Shown: positions 35,362 to 43,864, counted from the stretch's first letter. The stretch is 64,000 nt of DNA from GCA-003244245 sp052390115 (GCA_052390115.1 JBQTHE010000098.1:14066-78065); one strand, 5' to 3'. Notes: generated by a model from the sequence alone, not told the origin. Program-made: numbers and translations.

Positions 35362-36678
35362 TCACACCCAGCGGGGCTGTGAGGGGAAGATAGGGCGGCG
35401 GACAGCATCGACGTTGAGGCGTTCTTTAAGTGAGGTAAGCACGCCGGCCGCCTCCAGGTAGTTGGCTACCATGTAGACCTCTGGCTGGTGCGGATCTCGG
35501 CTTTCCACGATGTCGTCGAGGCACAACGGGCTGATGGTGGAGTTCTCCGTCACCAAGACGAGAGGTATTCGCTGAGCGAGCGCGGCGAACGCGGGGATGC
35601 CGCCCACCGCGCTGGCGGGCAGCACGATCGCGCCGACGTCTTCGAGGGTGAGCCGGGCGCTGCCGGGAAGTGTCGGTCCGTCAGCGGGCACGGGTTGGGG
35701 CGCGGCGGACAGCCCGCGTAGCACCGAGCAGAAGTAGGTCATCGAGATGGCCTCCGCACCATCTCTCGGGTCGACGGCTCCCTCGATATGCTCCCAGGCT
35801 GTGAGCATGGGTGCGTGGGCTACGGGTAGCCCGCTCATGGTGGTCACCGCATGGGTGAGCACAGCTTCGACGCCGCCCCAGGGGTTGGCCACGAGTTTGC
35901 CGGAGTAGTAGTCCAGGTAAATTTCTGCACTCATATCGACTTCGCTGGTGATGGCCAGGGCGTCGACGCATTGCTCGGCCTCACGCACGACGTCGAATAC
36001 CCGTTCGAGACCGGTGATATCGCCCAGCGCGCGCCCGGAGTCACTGTAGAATACTTCAGCACGGAACGGCTCTTCTGATACCCAAACCGGGTCGATGGCG
36101 AGTCCGCCGACGGTCCGGCAGGCGTGGATAGCGTTGATGACGTTGTTGAGGAGATCGGTGCTGTGAGGTTTGTCGATGAGCACGCCAAGTCGTCGTGTCT
36201 GGCCTGGTAGGAGGTGGATCTGTCCGGTTAGGAATCGGCTGAGGAGGTTCCCTTCGAGGTATAGGACGTTGTCGCGAGCCCAGTAGAGGTCGGATGCGGT
36301 GACGACGTTGGGGTGGGTGAGAAGGTAGTCGCAGGTCGAGGCCAGCAGGTTGGTGGCTGGTGTGGCATCGCCGGCGAATCCACCGATCTCGGCGCGGATT
36401 CCGGTGGGTACGACGTGCAGGGCGACGAAGCGTTCGGTGCGTTCCTGGCGTCGTGGCCGAAATTGCCAAAGAGAACCCCATTTCTGGGTGCTGGGGTCGG
36501 CTCCGCGCAGTGCGGTAAGTTCGAAGGTGAGCTGGCCCTGGGAGTGTTTGACGAGGGCGAGGCGGATGGGTATCTCGTCTGGTGTGCAGCAGTCGGAGAT
36601 AAGTTCTGCCACGACGGGCCAGGTGAGGGTCTGTGAGGGTTTCGGGACGTCGATGACCCTATGCTCAATCGATGGCAT
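35362..36678 (-). CDS. DUF3326 family protein, copy 2
   Basis: 438 residues from the ATG at 36678, overlapping the decarboxylase 3' end by 14 nt. It is nearly identical to copy 1 over long stretches (IVPTGIRAEIGG replaced by VVPTGIRAEIGG; NNVINAIHACRTVGGLA the same) but differs around AEIYLDYYSGKLVANPWGG. Both copies keep an open frame and the DUF3326 core, so both may be functional. Followed by PNPOx copy 2. Confidence 0.75.
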   Translation of the reverse strand: MPSIEHRVIDVPKPSQTLTWPVVAELISDCCTPDEIPIRLALVKHSQGQLTFELTALRGADPSTQKWGSLWQFRPRRQERTERFVALHVVPTGIRAEIGGFAGDATPATNLLASTCDYLLTHPNVVTASDLYWARDNVLYLEGNLLSRFLTGQIHLLPGQTRRLGVLIDKPHSTDLLNNVINAIHACRTVGGLAIDPVWVSEEPFRAEVFYSDSGRALGDITGLERVFDVVREAEQCVDALAITSEVDMSAEIYLDYYSGKLVANPWGGVEAVLTHAVTTMSGLPVAHAPMLTAWEHIEGAVDPRDGAEAISMTYFCSVLRGLSAAPQPVPADGPTLPGSARLTLEDVGAIVLPASAVGGIPAFAALAQRIPLVLVTENSTISPLCLDDIVESRDPHQPEVYMVANYLEAAGVLTSLKERLNVDAVRRPIFPSQPRWV

Positions 36679-37900
36679 TCGTCCTCCAATAGTCACGGTA
36701 GCAGGAGAACTCTGGTTCTTTCACCGCGAAGAGTTCGCCGGATGGGGTGATGCGGTACAGCGATGGCCACAAGACGCCGGTGAACGGAGCCGCACGCGCG
36801 AACGCGTAAGCACCGAGTAGACTCAGGAACAGTGGCTGCCCGATCTCCAGTGGGCGCCGGAGGCGATACCGCCCGAAGATGTCACCGGCCAGCGGGGTAC
36901 AGCCCACAACCTCGTACTGATAACCTCCCTGCGCCACGACTTCGTTGCCGGGTGCGTACAGGTCGGGAGACCAATCGTACTCGAATGTCTCGGGGGCGTG
37001 GCCGACATGCGAATCAATGACCGCGACCATTCCTACTCCTGAGTCGATCACGTCGGTGACCCGTGTGACGAGGACGCCGGCCTCGCGGATAAGTCCGGCG
37101 CCAGGCTCGGTGAAAATTGATTGCACCCCACATGCGCGAAGCTTTCCGATGACGGCACAAAACTCATCAAGACCGTCCGTCGTGGTCGGCCGTATCCATC
37201 CGCCACCAATATTGACGTACTCCATGCCAGCAAGCAGCGGCGCCGCCACCCGCATCAGCCATTCCAGGCTGGCGATCGTCTCCCGGTAGCTGGACTCACC
37301 CCCGATGTGGAAATGCAGACCCGAGATGGAAGGATCATCGGCCTTGCTGACCCACTCCTCGAAGAACACCGGCGGAACACCGAGCTGCGATCCCAGCCGG
37401 GCTGGATCATAGCGGGTGTAGGTGGATATCGAGTGACCCGTGTTCACCCGAAGTCCAAGCCGGGGCCGTGGCCCGATCGTGTTGGCTTTGAGCCATTCCA
37501 GCATCGACAGTGAGTTGATGTTGACATAGTCGGCGACATCAGCCACGACACTCCAGTTACGGGCCGATAGGCCTGGGCTGGTGAAGTGAAGTGGTACGGC
37601 CCCACCGACTACCTCCCTGACCAGCTGCGCCTCTGCGGGTGAGGACACGTCGATGCCGACAGAGCGCTCGGCGCACGCCCGCACAACGAAGTCCAGCGTG
37701 CACGACTTCGCCGAATACAGCAGATCAACACCCAGGGGATTGAGGAAACCCAGATATTCATCAAGATTGGCTTCCAGGACAGCATCAAGATACACAAACG
37801 CAGGAGTATTGACTCGTGCAAACTCTGAAACAAGACTCAACTCAAGGCACTGATTAATGTCGAAATGCCGGTCCTGGTTACTCACTCCGGTACGGATCAC
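36665..37900 (-). CDS. PLP-dependent fold-type III decarboxylase (LysA/NspC-like), copy 2
   Basis: 411 residues from a GTG at 37900. Lys 65 in LLYSAKSCTLDF, SGLHFHIGGES, EYVNIGGGW, EPGAGLIREAG and VGCTPLAGDIF match copy 1. Differences cluster around residues 140-200 (TGHSISTYTRYDPARLGSQL, EEWVSKADDPSI), which may alter the substrate pocket. It is the first gene of the minus-strand run decarboxylase-DUF3326-PNPOx-FAD oxidase. The upstream 500 nt carry the shared motif at 38155-38174. Confidence 0.85.
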   Translation of the reverse strand: MIRTGVSNQDRHFDINQCLELSLVSEFARVNTPAFVYLDAVLEANLDEYLGFLNPLGVDLLYSAKSCTLDFVVRACAERSVGIDVSSPAEAQLVREVVGGAVPLHFTSPGLSARNWSVVADVADYVNINSLSMLEWLKANTIGPRPRLGLRVNTGHSISTYTRYDPARLGSQLGVPPVFFEEWVSKADDPSISGLHFHIGGESSYRETIASLEWLMRVAAPLLAGMEYVNIGGGWIRPTTTDGLDEFCAVIGKLRACGVQSIFTEPGAGLIREAGVLVTRVTDVIDSGVGMVAVIDSHVGHAPETFEYDWSPDLYAPGNEVVAQGGYQYEVVGCTPLAGDIFGRYRLRRPLEIGQPLFLSLLGAYAFARAAPFTGVLWPSLYRITPSGELFAVKEPEFSCYRDYWRTNAID

Positions 37901-38409
37901 GTGTCCCCCAGCCTATCTGGTAGACGCTTTATTTTCGGCCGCAGCTCCTTTGCTGATGGCACACCACTATCAAACGTGGCAGTTCCACGAACCTCGACTC
38001 GCTGAAAAATAGCGTCACGCCTGGGGGCAAAGCATCCACACGCATACAGCGAGGTGTTATCTCATGGTCACAAAAGCATTAGCTACCACGCATCACCCCC
38101 AAGCCGCTGCGCGCTACCACGTCCAGCCACGGTAGCCAACATGATCGACCGGATGAAAGATACCGACCGGTTGGCGTGCGATCAAGGTGCTTCACTCCAA
38201 CGCTGCATCCGGCGGGGGGTCCGATCGGGACACTCAGTAACCGTCGAGACCGACACGGCGGCTAGCCCGTCAGGGTCGCTGATGCGCAGCTATTTCGACG
38301 CCCTGCTGCCGAGACCGACCTGCTGAGGCCGCGCACCGGGCGCGCTGCTTGACCCAAAGCCGGAATACTGGCGTGGTCCGCGGGCTCGCGCGGCGGTGGG
38401 AGGTCGGAC
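37901..38409. other. Intergenic region upstream of decarboxylase copy 2
   Basis: 509 nt without a gene. The right two thirds resemble the regions upstream of copies 1 and 3, including the 20-mer at 38155-38174. The shared similarity stops at about 38215, which marks the right end of the duplicated block. Confidence 0.5.
38155..38174. promoter_or_regulatory. Conserved upstream motif of the duplicated unit, copy 2
   Basis: GAAAGATACCGACCGGTTGG, one base different from the copies at 30397 and 32550, about 255 nt upstream of decarboxylase copy 2. Confidence 0.5.
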
Positions 38410-39102
38410 ATGGGTGACCGGCATGTGGACCTGCCCGAGGCACTGCTGGGCGGCCTGGAGAAGGCCATCGACAGTCAGCAGTCATCGGTCGCCGGTTACG
38501 TTGCGCGGCTGCGCCGGGCCCGACCCGACGCGACCCCGGCGGAGATCATCGCTGTGCTGGAGAAGCAGTACCTGGCGGCGGTCATCGGCACTGGAGCTGC
38601 CGTGGGTGGTGTCGCGGCCGCGCCTGGCGTAGGGACTGCCGTCGCGCTCATGCTCAGTGGGGGGGCGACCGCGGTTTTCCTCGAGGTCACCGCGCTATTC
38701 GCGCTGGCCGTCGCCGAGGTACACGGCATCCGGGTAGAGGAGATCGAGCGACGCCGGACGTTGGTGCTTGCCGTCGTACTCGGTGAACGCGGCGCCATGC
38801 TGGTGGAGAAGGCGGCTGGCCGAACGGGTCAGCCCTGGGGAGATGTGCTACCTGACGTGATCCCGATGTCCTCGATCACCAAGGTCAACAAGACTCTCGG
38901 CCGCTTGTTCCTGACCAGGTACGCGCGCAAGCACGCAGCCCTTGCGATCGGCAGGGTCACACCGTTCGGTGCCGGAGTGGTGATCGGAGCCGCCGGGAAT
39001 CGCGCGTTCGGACGCATGGTGGTGAACACCAGCCGGCGCGTGTTCGGCCCGCCACCTACAGGCTTCGCAGACGGGGTCAGTCCTGCTCAGCGGCCCGCTT
39101 GA
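38410..39102 (+). CDS. Uncharacterised membrane protein (EcsC-like?)
   Basis: 230 residues, ATG at 38410 after GGGAGG. Two hydrophobic stretches (about residues 55-80 and 85-105: VIGTGAAVGGVAAAPGVGTA and AVFLEVTALFALAVAEVHG) are followed by helical and basic segments and a small Gly/Ala-rich membrane-like stretch (FGAGVVIGAAGNRAFG). The layout resembles EcsC-type proteins, but I cannot assign the family firmly. The 3' end overlaps the convergent SRPBCC gene by 26 nt. Confidence 0.55.
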   Translation: MGDRHVDLPEALLGGLEKAIDSQQSSVAGYVARLRRARPDATPAEIIAVLEKQYLAAVIGTGAAVGGVAAAPGVGTAVALMLSGGATAVFLEVTALFALAVAEVHGIRVEEIERRRTLVLAVVLGERGAMLVEKAAGRTGQPWGDVLPDVIPMSSITKVNKTLGRLFLTRYARKHAALAIGRVTPFGAGVVIGAAGNRAFGRMVVNTSRRVFGPPPTGFADGVSPAQRPA

Positions 39103-39565
39103 TCGCCTCCAGCGTCGCCATCATGTTCCGTTCATGCTCCTTCAGGCGGCCGGCGATGATGAGCTCCTCGAGGTCAGGCGTTTCAGCGATCACCGCGGTG
39201 AGGCCCGAGGGGCCAGGACCCATCACGGCCCGGTAACGCAGCACGGTGCCGCCCGACCCGTCCGGGGACAACTCGTAGCGCCAGGTGGCGGCGGCGTTCG
39301 CCGGATCCTCCACCGCCCACCCGAAGCTGACGCCGGGCTCGGCTTCGGTGACCACCGAGCAGGTCCCCCATGTGCGGCCCTCCCGCACCTGCCGGCCGCG
39401 GAAATGGGCACCTACCTCCGGTCCCGCGACGCTGCCCTCCCACTGCGCGTCCACACATTCGCCGCCCCAGTCACCGACGCGGGTAACGTCGCTGACGAGC
39501 GCCCAAACCCGTTCCGGCGGGGCCGCCACCGTAAGGGAGACCTCAAGCCAGGGAAGATCAGACAT
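39077..39565 (-). CDS. SRPBCC (START-like) family protein
   Basis: 162 residues from the ATG at 39565 (a GTG at 39571 is also possible). It opens LEVSLTVAAPPERVWALVSDVTRVGDW, the typical first strand and helix of the helix-grip fold, with later FGWAVEDPANAAATWRYEL and a long C-terminal helix. Such proteins bind hydrophobic ligands or act as cyclases or hydrolase-like proteins. No partner gene suggests the ligand. Confidence 0.85.
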   Translation of the reverse strand: MSDLPWLEVSLTVAAPPERVWALVSDVTRVGDWGGECVDAQWEGSVAGPEVGAHFRGRQVREGRTWGTCSVVTEAEPGVSFGWAVEDPANAAATWRYELSPDGSGGTVLRYRAVMGPGPSGLTAVIAETPDLEELIIAGRLKEHERNMMATLEAIKRAAEQD

Positions 39566-39607
39566 CCGCACCCCATCACCCCCGACCCACTAAACCGATC
39601 CGTAACT

Positions 39608-39665
39608 GCATTCTGTCCCCAGAACGCGCCTACAGGCGGCCGGTTTACAGCGTTTTGTCCCCAGA
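39608..39665. repeat. Two copies of TCTGGGGACARAAYGC in the SRPBCC upstream region
   Basis: On the minus strand the 16-mer TCTGGGGACAAAACGC (39650-39665) recurs as TCTGGGGACAGAATGC (39608-39623), 42 nt apart. They lie 40-100 nt upstream of the SRPBCC start and could be regulator sites or mobile-element end repeats. Confidence 0.4.
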
Positions 39666-39710
39666 CTGACTAGGCCCTGTCCGGTAGATCATGAACGGGT
39701 CAGGTGATCG

Positions 39711-39814
39711 GATCTCGGGTGCTCGCAGCTTCCCGAGCTCAACAGCAGCGCTGTCCGGTCGACCTCCGACAGCACTGCTGTTGAGCTCGGAAGCAGGAGG
39801 GTTGATCACAAACC
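39711..39814. repeat. Dispersed hairpin element, copy A2
   Basis: A 104-bp unit nearly identical to A1 (9651-9754), with arms at 39732-39755 and 39768-39791. Its right end abuts the frameshifted antitoxin remnant, so it may have inserted into, or truncated, that gene. Confidence 0.75.
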
Positions 39815-40141
39815 GCGAGATCCGCGGGACGTGCCCTAGCTGGAGATGCGGCGGCGTCTTCGAGAACGCCAACCCGTTGCTCAAGATCACGCTGCCGCGG
39901 TACACCACCCGTGAGCTCCTGTTCGAGGATCTCCCGGATCAACGCACTGGGCTTCATCCCAGGCCCATGGGGCCTCGTCACGCAAAATGGCCAACCGCTG
40001 GGATAGCCGCAGCGCGGTGGTGATCATCGGTTCCGGGGTCACGTCGGTTTCCCAGCGACCCCCTTTCATCTCGTCGGTGGTGTCGTGGCTGTCGTAGTGG
40101 TCAGCAAGCTCTGCCCAGCGCTCGTGGTCAGACACGTTCAT
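39815..40141 (-). pseudogene. Frameshifted CopG/BrnA-like antitoxin
   Basis: From the ATG at 40141 the product reads MNVSDHERWAELADHYDSHD, then WETDVTPEPMITTALRLSQRL, a ribbon-helix-helix antitoxin pattern. Near 39975 the frame shifts; the rest (MKPSALIREILEQELTGG) continues in another frame and runs into hairpin repeat A2. The start overlaps the stop of the toxin remnant by one base (TGATG), the toxin-first order of BrnTA-like modules. Confidence 0.6.
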
Positions 40142-40290
40142 CACCCACCGTTCCGTTCGAACATCAACCGCTCCGGTTTGGTCATGTTTCTCGCTGTCAC
40201 CACGAAGTACGTGCCATCCCCGCTCTCGGACAGCACCACAAGGAGGGCGCGGCCCGAATCAGCACGGCCGTAGACGAGTACGAGCGCGCT
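40141..40290 (-). pseudogene. 5'-truncated BrnT-like toxin fragment
   Basis: The frame ending at 40141 reads ALVLVYGRADSGRALLVVLS, then YFVVTARNMTKPERLMFERN, like the C-terminal half of BrnT/DUF4258-type toxins. The N-terminal half is missing; the fragment begins at the 3' end of the neighbouring ATPase gene. Confidence 0.5.
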
Positions 40291-41710
40291 AGCGCCAAGC
40301 GGACACCAGGTCGTCGGGGCCGTACACCGCCGCCAGGTCCCGAGCCGTGCAGCCGGAGCGACTCACCGCGACCAACGGGGCGTCGCGACCCCCAGGCACT
40401 TCGGCTCGGTGCGCTGCGAGATCGGCCAGGTCCCGCTGGTCGAACGGGCTGCGGTCGCGCCACTTGATCGAACCGACGGCGCTGACCCTCGTGGCGCCTG
40501 GCCACTGGTCCACCCCGACGAGATCGACCTCGACGCTTCCGGTGCGCGTCCAGTAGCCACCGACGACTGCGGTCCCCGCCAGTCGCGGATCGCTCGTGGC
40601 GAGGCGTTCCAGGGAGGCGCGCACCAGCGGTTCCACGGCTCGGCCCCGATAGTCGAGCCACGTCTCGCGCAGCCGTGCGAGCGCGAGATCACACCGGCCG
40701 CGGGCGATGTCGGGCAATGCGGGCTCGATGAAACGGAGCCAAAACCGAAGGTAGGAGTCGGCGACACGGTACCGGGGCTCCCGCGCCGGGCGAGTCGACA
40801 CCGGCAGATCGGCTGCCACGACACGCTTGGCTTCTCGCAGCAGGTGCAGCGACCGCGCCAGCGGAGCTGCCTGCAGCCCGGCGCGAGTAGAGATCGCCTT
40901 GTTCGTGCGGTCGCCAGCACCGATCGCGCCGAGCACATGCCGAGCCTGGATGTCGGCAGGGAATTCGGCAGCGAGCACGGTGCGTCCAATCACGACCAGG
41001 TCGGAGTTCTCGTCGGTGAGCTGCTCGCCGACGAAGGACATGACGTCCGGCGCCCCGCGCCACTCAAGGCACAGCCGTGGGTAGCCGCCGGTGACCACCT
41101 GCGCGTCCACCGCGACCGAGCAACTGTCGACACCGATCATCGCCGCCGTATCCGCGACGGTGAAGGGATCGACGACGCACTCCTTGACACGACCGAACAG
41201 CGGGCGATCGTAAGACGTCAACGCCTCCATCATGGCCAGGTCAGACCCGATCAGGATGAACAGGACTGGCTTGGCCTCGAAGACGCGGTCCCAGACCGCC
41301 TGCAGCGCACCCTCGAGCGAGGGATTCGACTCTGCCAACCACGGGAACTCGTCGAGCACCACGATGGCGGGGCCGTCAGGCAGCGCCGACGCCACCTGAT
41401 GCAGCGCTGCCTGCCAGTTATCGAGCGTGATGCCGTCAAAGAGGTGCGCGCCCGGGAGCGTCGAGCGCCGGGCCACCTGAGCCAGCCGCGCCAGCTCCTC
41501 GTCAGGACTTGCCAGCCGGGTCGCCGTCAAGAACAGCTGCGGTAGACCGCTACGGTCGGCGAACTCGGTCACCAACCGCGACTTGCCCGCCTGGCGGCGA
41601 CCCCGGACGCTGAGCAGCCGCCCCACACCGTCGTTGACGACGGCATCGAGGTGGCGCTGCAACCGCCTGAGGTCCGGTTGACGCCCGACGAAAGCTCGCT
41701 TACCCGTCAC
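40289..41710 (-). CDS. AAA ATPase (ATPase_2 / DUF234-type)
   Basis: 473 residues from a GTG at 41710. It opens FVGRQPDLRRLQRHLDAV with Walker A RGRRQAGKSRLV (about residue 38) and Walker B IVVLDEFPWLAE. IGSDLAMM and the block GGYPRLCLEW follow. The C-terminal part (YRVADSYLRFWLRFIEP, then EVDLVGVD and GSIKW) is DUF234-like, with a nuclease-style D...K pattern. The family is widespread and uncharacterised. A perfect 14-bp inverted repeat begins at the start codon. Confidence 0.87.
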   Translation of the reverse strand: MTGKRAFVGRQPDLRRLQRHLDAVVNDGVGRLLSVRGRRQAGKSRLVTEFADRSGLPQLFLTATRLASPDEELARLAQVARRSTLPGAHLFDGITLDNWQAALHQVASALPDGPAIVVLDEFPWLAESNPSLEGALQAVWDRVFEAKPVLFILIGSDLAMMEALTSYDRPLFGRVKECVVDPFTVADTAAMIGVDSCSVAVDAQVVTGGYPRLCLEWRGAPDVMSFVGEQLTDENSDLVVIGRTVLAAEFPADIQARHVLGAIGAGDRTNKAISTRAGLQAAPLARSLHLLREAKRVVAADLPVSTRPAREPRYRVADSYLRFWLRFIEPALPDIARGRCDLALARLRETWLDYRGRAVEPLVRASLERLATSDPRLAGTAVVGGYWTRTGSVEVDLVGVDQWPGATRVSAVGSIKWRDRSPFDQRDLADLAAHRAEVPGGRDAPLVAVSRSGCTARDLAAVYGPDDLVSAWR

Positions 41711-41747
41711 ATCGATGATACTACCATAAATGTTAGTATCATCGATG
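41710..41747. promoter_or_regulatory. Perfect 14-bp inverted repeat at the ATPase start (putative operator)
   Basis: CATCGATGATACTA (41710-41723) and its exact complement (41734-41747) flank a 10-nt AT-rich centre. It begins at the first base of the GTG start codon and covers the expected ribosome-site and promoter region of the minus-strand ATPase gene, so a bound regulator or mRNA hairpin would block expression. Confidence 0.6.
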
Positions 41748-42030
41748 TTAGTGGGATGCCTCCGCTGCGTAGGACCTTCACACCGTAATCACAGCTCCAC
41801 CTGGCACCGCGTTCCAGAGATGACTGCCGGTGCGCTCGTGGCTGGATGGCACCCAGCGCCGGGGCAGCAAGCCGGCCGGATATCCGGGGCGTCCGTCGTG
41901 GCGCCGGCTCAGGCACAGCCCGACGCTGGGGCCGCGCAGAAGTGAAGCGGTGTTTCTGCTGTGTCGGCCATCCTCCGACACGATCTGCGACACTTCGTGC
42001 ACCATTCACGATCGTCGAACGGGGCATGCC
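41748..42030. other. Intergenic region right of the ATPase operator
   Basis: About 280 nt without a recognisable gene or strong hairpin. It separates the ATPase from the XRE remnant. Confidence 0.3.
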
Positions 42031-42217
42031 TTGACCGATCGCCACACCATTGTCGAGGCTCGGCGCAGGCTGGGCCGCCAGCTCGTCGAGCTACGGCGAG
42101 CTGGCGAGCTGGCGGGTGAGCAGCGAGCTGGATGCTGTCGCCCGCCGTCTCGCCCATTATCCCGAAGTCCCCGGCTTCGACCGCTTTCTCGCTCGCCGCG
42201 GCGCGATGAGCATCTAG
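42031..42217 (+). pseudogene. XRE-type regulator remnant
   Basis: The first 30 codons from a TTG read TDRHTIVEARRRLGRQLVEL, the usual opening of an XRE helix-turn-helix protein. After about 42115 the frame changes, and the tail ELDAVARRLAHYPEVPGF ends at a stop at 42215. The HTH core is missing, so this is an internally deleted and frameshifted gene. Confidence 0.45.
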
Positions 42218-42242
42218 TTTGTCGAAACCGGAGGTTTCCTCG

Positions 42243-42796
42243 ATGGACGTCATCGTGCCCGAACTGGCTATCCACCAGCACGATGCCCGCGGTTTGCACG
42301 AGCAGCGACAAGACGTTCTTTCCGTTTATTCAGAAGCCAACGCTGACCGACTGAATGATCCGTTCTACTCGCTCTCGCGTTACTGGGAGCGCTTGGCGGC
42401 CTACGCTTCACGCGATGGATTTGGCTTCGTCACCGGTCGGCTCGATGCTGAACTGGTCGGTTACGCGCTCGGTTACCCGCTCCCAGCCGGATCCGGCTGG
42501 TGGCGCGGCATGGGGGATAAGTCGACCAAGCATTACTGATCGAAACCGGCCGCCGCACTTTCGCCTTCAGCGAATTGATGGTACGCCCGCAGTGGCGCCG
42601 TCGCGGCTATGCCAGTGCACTGCACGACGCGTTGCTTCGTCACCGGCACGAGGAGCGGGCTACCCTTCTCGTGCGACCGGACAACACTGCGGCCCACCAT
42701 GCATACCGATCGTGGGGTTGGCACAAAATCGGCGAACTCCAACCATTTGATGACGCGCCAATATTCGACGCAATGGTGCTCGCATTGCACGAGTAA
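42243..42796 (+). pseudogene. Frameshifted GNAT acetyltransferase
   Basis: The first part (ATG at 42243, to about 42515) has RLNDPFYSLSRYWERLAAYA and FGFVTGRLDAELVGYALGYP. The second part, in another frame from about 42533, has LLIETGRRTFAFSELMVRPQ, then RRRGYASALHDALL (acetyl-CoA loop) and NTAAHHAYRSWGWHKIG. Together they make a near-complete GNAT domain broken by one frameshift near 42520. Confidence 0.75.
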
Positions 42797-42847
42797 CGCG
42801 TAGGACACCCCGCTCTCGAATGTCTCCCGCCGCCACCCGGTTGGCGT

Positions 42848-42908
42848 CGTGAACTCGACGCCACCGACGTTGCAGCGAACGGGGATGTCGGTGACGTCGA
42901 GTTCACAA
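42848..42908. repeat. Intergenic hairpin, copy B2
   Basis: Arms CGTGAACTCGACGCCACCGA and following base (42848-42868) and the near-complement at 42887-42908 (two mismatches) flank an 18-nt centre. The arm sequence is the same as in B1 at 59747-59815. Confidence 0.7.
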
Positions 42909-42956
42909 CGCACACACGGTGATCCCGGCAGGCGATGGCCCAGATCTGAACATGTG

Positions 42957-43240
42957 CTGAGGGTTAGCCGGAGGCGACAGTGCTTGTTGGAGTACTTCGG
43001 GCGCCATCGGGCGGTGCAGTCGCCAGGTGATCGTGATCGGCCGTTCGCCGCGGTGCTCGACCAACGTTGCTTGCCCCAAGCACAGGTACGGCGCCGAGCC
43101 CAGGTCGTCGTGGCGCGCTGCGCGCACGAACAGGAGCACCCGGCTGCCGGCCTCGCGGCGCAGCCCCGTCCAGCTTTGACCCGGCCGCCTGTACACGTCG
43201 GCCCCGACTCGGACAGGAACTCCGCGAGCGTCAGATCACC
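42957..43240 (-). pseudogene. Internally deleted copy of the 3' end of the PLD-helicase gene
   Basis: Minus-strand pieces read LTLAEFLSESG, RRPGQSWTGLRREAG, then directly SRVLLFVRAARHDDLGSAPY and RPITITWRLHRPMAPEVLQQ. These match the helicase at 44194-47241 (about residues 690-730 and its last 60), with roughly 0.6 kb of the region between them missing. A frameshift lies between the first two pieces. Confidence 0.75.
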
Positions 43241-43470
43241 GCCAGGTCGTGCCGTGCCAAAGCGCTGGCCAGGCACAATGTGGCCCGCGGTGCCCGATGG
43301 CCGATCTCGAGCAGGTTGAGGTCGGCGTCATAGTTGCATCAGCTCGACGGTACAGGCCACGCCCGATCTTCTCGATCACGCCCTGGTCGCATAACGCGTA
43401 GAGGCGACGGTCCGAGAGCCCGCGGCGCCTGCTCTGGCGGTTTCGTCGTCGGGCAGCTGAGCCGTGGCCA
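43239..43470 (-). pseudogene. AbiEi-type antitoxin N-terminal fragment
   Basis: Minus-strand frames give RRLYALCDQGVIEKIGRGLY, then after a frameshift DADLNLLEIGHRAPRATLCL and ASALARHDLAV, like the N-terminal wing-helix of AbiEi/type IV antitoxins. The frame ends at the junction with the helicase remnant, showing that two broken genes were joined. Confidence 0.55.
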
Positions 43471-43471
43471 G

Positions 43472-43858
43472 TCAGAGTGCGATGACGGGCAGCTCGGCAC
43501 CGGTTGCGTCGGCGAGTCGCCGAATGTCGTGGGGATCTGAGGTCACGACGGTGGCGCGTCGTGGCGTGGCGACGAGCACCACTGACGCATCGACGGGATT
43601 CGATGTCCCCGCGCGCCCGCAGAGCTCGCCGGCTGCCCGGGCCTTCCGATGGGTCAGGTCGACGACTTCGCTGGCGGCCAGCACGCGAGCGATCCTGGCC
43701 GCGCGCGGGCCCCCGCGCCACACTTCGCCCACCACTCCAGCGGGAACGAGTGGTACGACACCGAAGCGGACGAGATGGTCCCACAGCAGAACCCACCGGC
43801 GGTCGGCGCGCTCGGCCGCAACGAGGGCTCCGGCATCGAGGACGAAGCCATTGCTCAT
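43472..43858 (-). CDS. vapC: VapC-like PIN-domain toxin
   Basis: 128 residues. PIN acidic residues are seen in FVLDAGALVAAERADR (Asp 8, Glu 16), in NPVDASVVLVA and in VVTSDPHDI. PIN toxins are magnesium-dependent RNases. The gene starts 6 nt after the antitoxin stop. Unlike most neighbours to its left it is intact. Confidence 0.83.
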   Translation of the reverse strand: MSNGFVLDAGALVAAERADRRWVLLWDHLVRFGVVPLVPAGVVGEVWRGGPRAARIARVLAASEVVDLTHRKARAAGELCGRAGTSNPVDASVVLVATPRRATVVTSDPHDIRRLADATGAELPVIAL

Positions 43859-43864
43859 CCCCAG

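Noticed and set aside
39672..39711. IS-element end (sequence TAGGCCCTGTCCGGTAGATC) next to hairpin A2
   Set aside because: It resembles ends of some actinomycete insertion sequences, but no second end or transposase is present, so I do not call a mobile element.
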